Source: Saxidomus purpurata (taxonomy: Eukaryota; Mollusca; Bivalvia; Venerida; Veneridae). Taken from it: a stretch of 64,000 bases of DNA. The DNA is taken from contig JAFMSR010000006.1 of NCBI GenBank assembly GCA_022818135.1, positions 34,760,997 to 34,824,996 on the forward strand, read 5' to 3'. A program made the translations under genes and the position numbers. This document shows positions 59,872-64,000 of the stretch, one piece after another. Position 1 is the first letter of the stretch. Each line of letters begins with the position of its first letter. The notes below the pieces were generated by a model. The model was not told the DNA's origin, searched no databases, and was given only the letters and a program-made list of their open reading frames with translations.

Positions 59872-62800
59872 GTATGTCGTTGTGTTATATTATTTGGAAG
59901 CACAAACTCGAAATATGAAATTTTCTTTATTAAATATTCAATTCGCTTGACTTTTCATGTTGTCAGTATTTTCAGAGGGGCAAAATGGCATAGAGTTTTA
60001 TCCCTTTACGTTATTACGTCCACTAATTTATTGGTGAGTAAAGAAAAAATAAGAATATTTCGTATATAAACATTTTGTTTTTCAAACTTCGGACACTGAT
60101 CGAATATTTTCACAATTTACAAAAAATAATGCGTGTCTAGTTTAACATCTGAAGTACCTTATTCACTGACATTATACAAATGTGACTCTATATTTTTTGA
60201 ATGTATGTATTTTATTTTAATCGTTGGTACCGGATAATCCATGAAACGCAATCAAACCCTTGGATATCACGTAAACAATCCGCTTATTTGGACGTCGTCT
60301 GCTACCTGTTTATGATAAGATCCCATCATTTTCCAAAGTGCATCAGCTTGATGTCTATTATCATCTGGATTTCCGTATCCTAAAATTATATCAATTAGGA
60401 CATTGTTACTGTATTTACTAAATTACACAGATGTAAGGGCTTATTTATATAATCTACGACAGGAGCATGAAACAGCTTTAAATTATTACATTTAGTCGGC
60501 ATTGTTTTGGCACATATAGTAGACTATAGATCTACCAGAAATTATGCCATATGAAAGATGGCTTGCTTTTCTGTGTGAGCGATGCATTTCGTGCCAATTC
60601 TTTTTATTTTAAGTATCCGAATATGATTTCATCAGCACAATTTGTCTTGTTTTAATGATAATTTTATTACCTTATACCATTTTTATACTACTGAATGCTG
60701 TTCAAAGTATTCAGAACTTATTTTGCTGTAATTATCATCAGTAAAGACCGAAAGCGGATGTTCTCGGTACATTTTCGGTTGATTTTGGTCCATTCCTATA
60801 ATCTGAAGATACTGACACAAGTTACAGTGTAATAATTTTCATAAGAAATACGGCAAGAATTGAGTACCAAGAAAGTAACAAATTTGGGAAAATTAATAAA
60901 CGGACCATATAAATCACGAATTCGTGATGACTTAAATGTTTCGCAATATTGTTTTTTATTGATACACTATCAAGCAAGGTGCTAATTGTAGAATTAGCTA
61001 GAATTCGGGTGTTAAAAGTTTTTATGTGTATGATGTAATTTTAAGAGTAGGTATTATAGTATAAATAAAATCAAGACAACACGAAGTTTTCAATTTACAT
61101 GTTTCGACTTTATGTCTTCGTCAGAAAATATACAACATACAGTAAACAAAACAAAAAGACGTCACGTCCGTTAAAAAAGGACGCGAACGTCCGCGTGCTG
61201 AAAAACAAAGTAAGGTTTATAATATAGACATGGATTAGACTGATGTGCGGTTTTATTAAAATGAAATGTATTTATTCAATAAAAAATAATAAATTTAAAA
61301 CCTAACATGTCTATATGAAAAACCATTACTAATGAATATAAGATATGTTAAGTTCACACATCAAATAATACGCTACTGTTCATACCACTGGGCCAAGTTG
61401 TATTTAAAGTATGGATCCAGTAAGTTTTGCGCATCAGTTTGTCCAAATCGTTCTTAACAACATCAATTGGTAAAAAGTTAAAGTCATCCATATTATGATC
61501 AAAGCTATTAAAATGAGTAGCAACATTACTAGAAATGCCGGATCGCTGAAATTATTTATATCAAATTTATGACTGTTCATCCGTCTCGAAACTTGTTGTC
61601 GTGTTTGGCCCACATATTGTATTTTACATTTTTTGCATGTTATGAGATAAATTACATTTGTAGATGTACAATCTGTGTTTACTCTAATATTAAATTAGAC
61701 ATACTGCATGAACTGATAAATTCATAAGTTTGAATAATTATAGTGCAGTGTGTACACCTAGGCCTATTGCATCGACTTCAACGGGCGTTGACGGAAGTAA
61801 GGGGTGAAGACGTATATTTTGAACTTACTAAAAAATCCTTGAGATTTTTACCTCGTTTATAGGCCAGGACTTGCTTATAAGAGTGTAATTGTTGGACCGA
61901 GAGATTTGGTGTTAGCTTGAACAAATCCCAGTATTTATGTAAAATACGGCCAACATTTGGTAGGGAATTGTTATATTCTACAACAAACGGCACAATGTTA
62001 CATGTAGTATGTGTATGGTTATTATTGTAAACCAGTGCTTGATCCTGTGTCAAAGTTCGCGCCCTATTAAACGCCTTGTCAATAGTGTCATCAGGGTAAT
62101 TTCTAATCTTAAAAAAATGTAACTTATCTAAGGTACCAATTTTCTATCTTATCTAATGCAATATTTCATACGTTAGGATCAAATATTAGGGAGTGTGGTA
62201 TTTTTATCATCATCTGAGTGAAAATTACGTTCCTTATACTTACCACACCCACTTTACTAAAAATTATTTTTTCAATTTTTGATCAATGATGTTTTCATGA
62301 TAAAGGAAAAACAAGGTTTCTGTGATATTTTGCCTACAGTTTGATTAGGACCTTTGTTTTAAAACGCAGAAATAAGAAATGGAGGTCAATGTGCATATAA
62401 GGAAAAATTCTTAAAAACTGACAAAAAGTTTGTTTTTTAGAATTTCGACGAACATTGCGATATGACAGAATAGACCTGTAGCAAAGAACTATGAATAGAA
62501 CGTGAACTATGAATGTGATTAATGTAGTTTTATATCATAACAATTCTTTTCGTAAAAAAGTTTAAATTAAGTAAATATCTTAAACGGTTTTTGAGAAATG
62601 GCTATTTTTGTACCCCTACTCTCATTTTGACATACAGCAAAATTTGTCAATTTAGTCACAAATTGAGAGGTCGAAATATTTTTTCTCAAAATTATTTATT
62701 TTTTAGCGCTAAAATATTCCTATTGTGCCTAAGGTTACCACTGCATGATTTTTTTTACATTAGTTAATTCATCATTTTTTAAATATAACTAATGTAAATT

Positions 62801-64000
62801 TCCGGAAGTGCAAAAATCCAAAACCTCACCAGTGATCCCCCTTAATATCAAGGACGCCAGCATTTGTTTGACGTCCAGACATAAACAGTCCTGACTTTGC
62901 TGTTTTATATACATTCATGTAGTTCCATAGAGTGGAAAAGTACACGAGGAAAGAACCTGTAGCTCAAGATGTTGTCGTTGATGAGGAAGGGAAGTACATA
63001 ATGGTCTTCAGTCCTTACAGTGGATCCAAAATTAGACCATCTGTAAACTTCCACGACATGGCCAGTGTAAGTATAGTACATGTATATGTAAACTCTAAAC
63101 ATGTTTCTTTATTTGGACTACATTTCTACCACGGCAAACATTACCATGGTTACAAAACACTTTACATCTTGTATCGGTGTCTTTTTACACAGTATCTCTT
63201 TCAACTCAGTTGTATCTATTAAATTTTTCAAAAGTTACATTGCCTTTCGCAATAATGTTTTAACACTTTCATTCAGCAATGATATTTAGTCTTTGTAAAC
63301 TGATGTCTACAACAGTTTATAAGAAAAAACCATCACTATTTATAACAGGCTTTTAACCGAATACAGTTAATATGATTTACCATCTTTGACAAAAAATGTA
63401 AATAAGACTTATTTTCATTTGTATCAGCTGATGAGTGATATATCATTCGATATAATAAGGTAGTATGGTCATTTAAAAGAGAAATATAACTCTGATGTGC
63501 AAAATATTTTATTGCATTCTACTTGTATTTCATTGTTTTAACATTGGACTTCTGCACAATAATTGTTCAGTTTTCTGTACAAAAATTATCATATCTTTAT
63601 AAATGAATAATTACAGAAATGTTTTCAAGCACAGACCCGCTGGACTCTTAGCCCAAATACTTGCACGCTTTTATCAAGTCCGTGGTCCTATAAGTCCCGC
63701 TTTAGGTAACATAAAACAGCAACAGCATGCAAAGATGATGCTATAATGTGACTTGAAGTGAAAAACTGTAAAAGGAATTTTCCGATTATTCAAGGGTTAT
63801 ACAGCCGTCAAGGATATCAAGAAGGGTGTGTGCTATCTTGACATTAACAACCACACTATTGGGGAGTTCAAAGAACGAATTCTCACCATTCAAAAGGTAT
63901 TACATTTTCTTCATTTCGCTTGAAAACAAGACATACTGTACAACTATATTTTTTCAATTGTTTAACCTGAGGAAAATATTTCAGTACTACGTTTTCGAGA
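59815..64000 (+). CDS. Secreted BRICHOS-domain protein (partial, runs off the window)
   Basis: Gene-level entry. Coding exons: 59815-59871, 62923-63066, 63795-63896 and 63985 to the edge, all phase 0 at every junction. Residues 1-19 (MNIYCVLLSSVCLVGAIPQ) are a signal peptide. Exon 2 gives FHRVEKYTRKEPVAQDVVVD, EEGKYIMVFSPYSGS and RPSVNFHDMAS. Exon 3 gives GYTAVKDIKKGVCYLDINNH. The F-H-D then (G)YTAVKDIKKGxCYL pattern is the BRICHOS core: a conserved aspartate, then LTAxxDxxxxxCY with the first disulfide cysteine. BRICHOS domains act as intramolecular chaperones of secreted or type II membrane proteins. The second cysteine and C-terminus are beyond the edge. Other small exons could hide in the 3-kb first intron. 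Family likely; exact protein unknown. Confidence 0.76.
59872..61080 (+). other. BRICHOS intron 1, left part
   Basis: No feature recognised. Open frames at 59770-60069 and 60201-60383 run through the donor site or lack motifs. Confidence 0.5.
61085..62160 (-). mobile_element. Penelope-like retroelement, C-terminal part with GIY-YIG endonuclease
   Basis: Minus strand, within BRICHOS intron 1. In order: LDKLHFFKIRNYPDDTIDKA and FNRARTLTQDQALVYNN (about 62120-62030), SLPNVGRILHKYWDLFKL, RGKNLKDFLVSSKYTS, NVIYLITCKKCKIQYVGQT (about 61655-61600; the GIY-YIG signature), SRRMNSHKFDINN, and after a frameshift NVATHFNSFDHNMDDFNF to RKTYWIHTLNTTWPSGMN with a stop near 61360. The end carries TTTCGACTTTATGTCTTCGT (about 61104), a sequence I associate with these element termini. 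Truncated at the 5' side and frameshifted, so inactive. Confidence 0.88.
62165..62922 (+). other. BRICHOS intron 1, right part
   Basis: AT-rich; nothing recognised. Confidence 0.5.
62923..63066 (+). CDS. BRICHOS gene exon 2
   Basis: Acceptor attcatgtag and donor AGT|gtaagt; 48 codons. Another AG at 62929-62930 would shift frame and was rejected. Confidence 0.82.
63067..63794 (+). other. BRICHOS intron 2
   Basis: Starts gtaagt, ends ttcaag. Nothing else recognised; the open frames at its left end are read-through of exon 2. Confidence 0.65.
63795..63896 (+). CDS. BRICHOS gene exon 3
   Basis: Acceptor gattattcaag and donor AAG|gtatta; 34 codons with GYTAVKDIKKGVCYL, then IGEFKERILTIQK. Carries the diagnostic part of the domain. 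Confidence 0.85.
63985..64000 (+). CDS. BRICHOS gene exon 4, cut by the window end
   Basis: Acceptor aaaatatttcag at 63984; the 16 remaining bases read YYVFE in phase 0. Confidence 0.6.

Overview
This is eukaryotic, AT-rich, intron-dominated DNA, almost certainly from a bivalve mollusc. The evidence is spliced exons with GT/AG borders, animal gene families (TRPM channel, secreted EF-hand protein, BRICHOS protein), and a repeat content I associate with bivalve genomes: 164-bp tandem-core elements, tRNA-derived SINEs with ACAAC tails, Gypsy, LINE, Penelope and pogo remnants. No bacterial operons, rRNA, CRISPR array or functional tRNA gene were seen.

Four gene models are supported. (1) About 1.65-20.7 kb, minus strand: nine exons of a TRPM-family cation channel. 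They cover the cytosolic N-terminal SLOG/TRPM-homology region (505 codons, every splice phase agrees). The transmembrane and C-terminal parts lie beyond the left edge, and the start codon was not found. (2) About 48.9-55.4 kb, minus strand: a small secreted EF-hand protein with four coding exons. One canonical calcium loop is created exactly across an exon junction. (3) 52.7-53.15 kb, minus strand, inside the first intron of gene 2: two exons encoding the C-terminus of a protein I do not recognise. (4) 59.5 kb to the right edge, plus strand: a secreted BRICHOS-domain protein, with a likely TATA box, a 5' UTR intron, a signal-peptide exon and three further exons, the last cut by the window end.

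Most of the rest is mobile or duplicated DNA. At 0.1-1.0 kb (minus) and 4.1-6.4 kb (plus) there are decayed Gypsy-type retroelements. At 8.92-12.28 kb there is a TTAA-flanked inverted-repeat element with a tandem-core element nested inside. At 13.39-15.10 kb there is a foldback element with ~350-bp arms, abutting a LINE reverse-transcriptase fragment. At 23.36-23.80 kb lies a 222-bp tandem duplication, and at 25.2-26.86 kb a pair of SINEs in inverted orientation. A 2.3-kb block is directly duplicated (30.79-33.1 and 39.1-41.4 kb), and a third, inverted copy of its 3' tip sits next to a TRPM exon. Also present: a long inverted-repeat element (34.2-35.6 kb), a LINE 3' end with an ATT tail (36 kb), a dead pogo transposase (37.4-38.4 kb), a 45-bp-arm hairpin (38.83 kb), a 160-bp hairpin MITE (49.9 kb), an array of AGATATCTCT palindromes (53.4-53.8 kb) and a Penelope-like element with a GIY-YIG domain (61.1-62.2 kb). 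The genes show no evident functional link. The most notable observations are structural: the inverted-repeat elements, the 2.3-kb duplication and the two periodic palindrome arrays.
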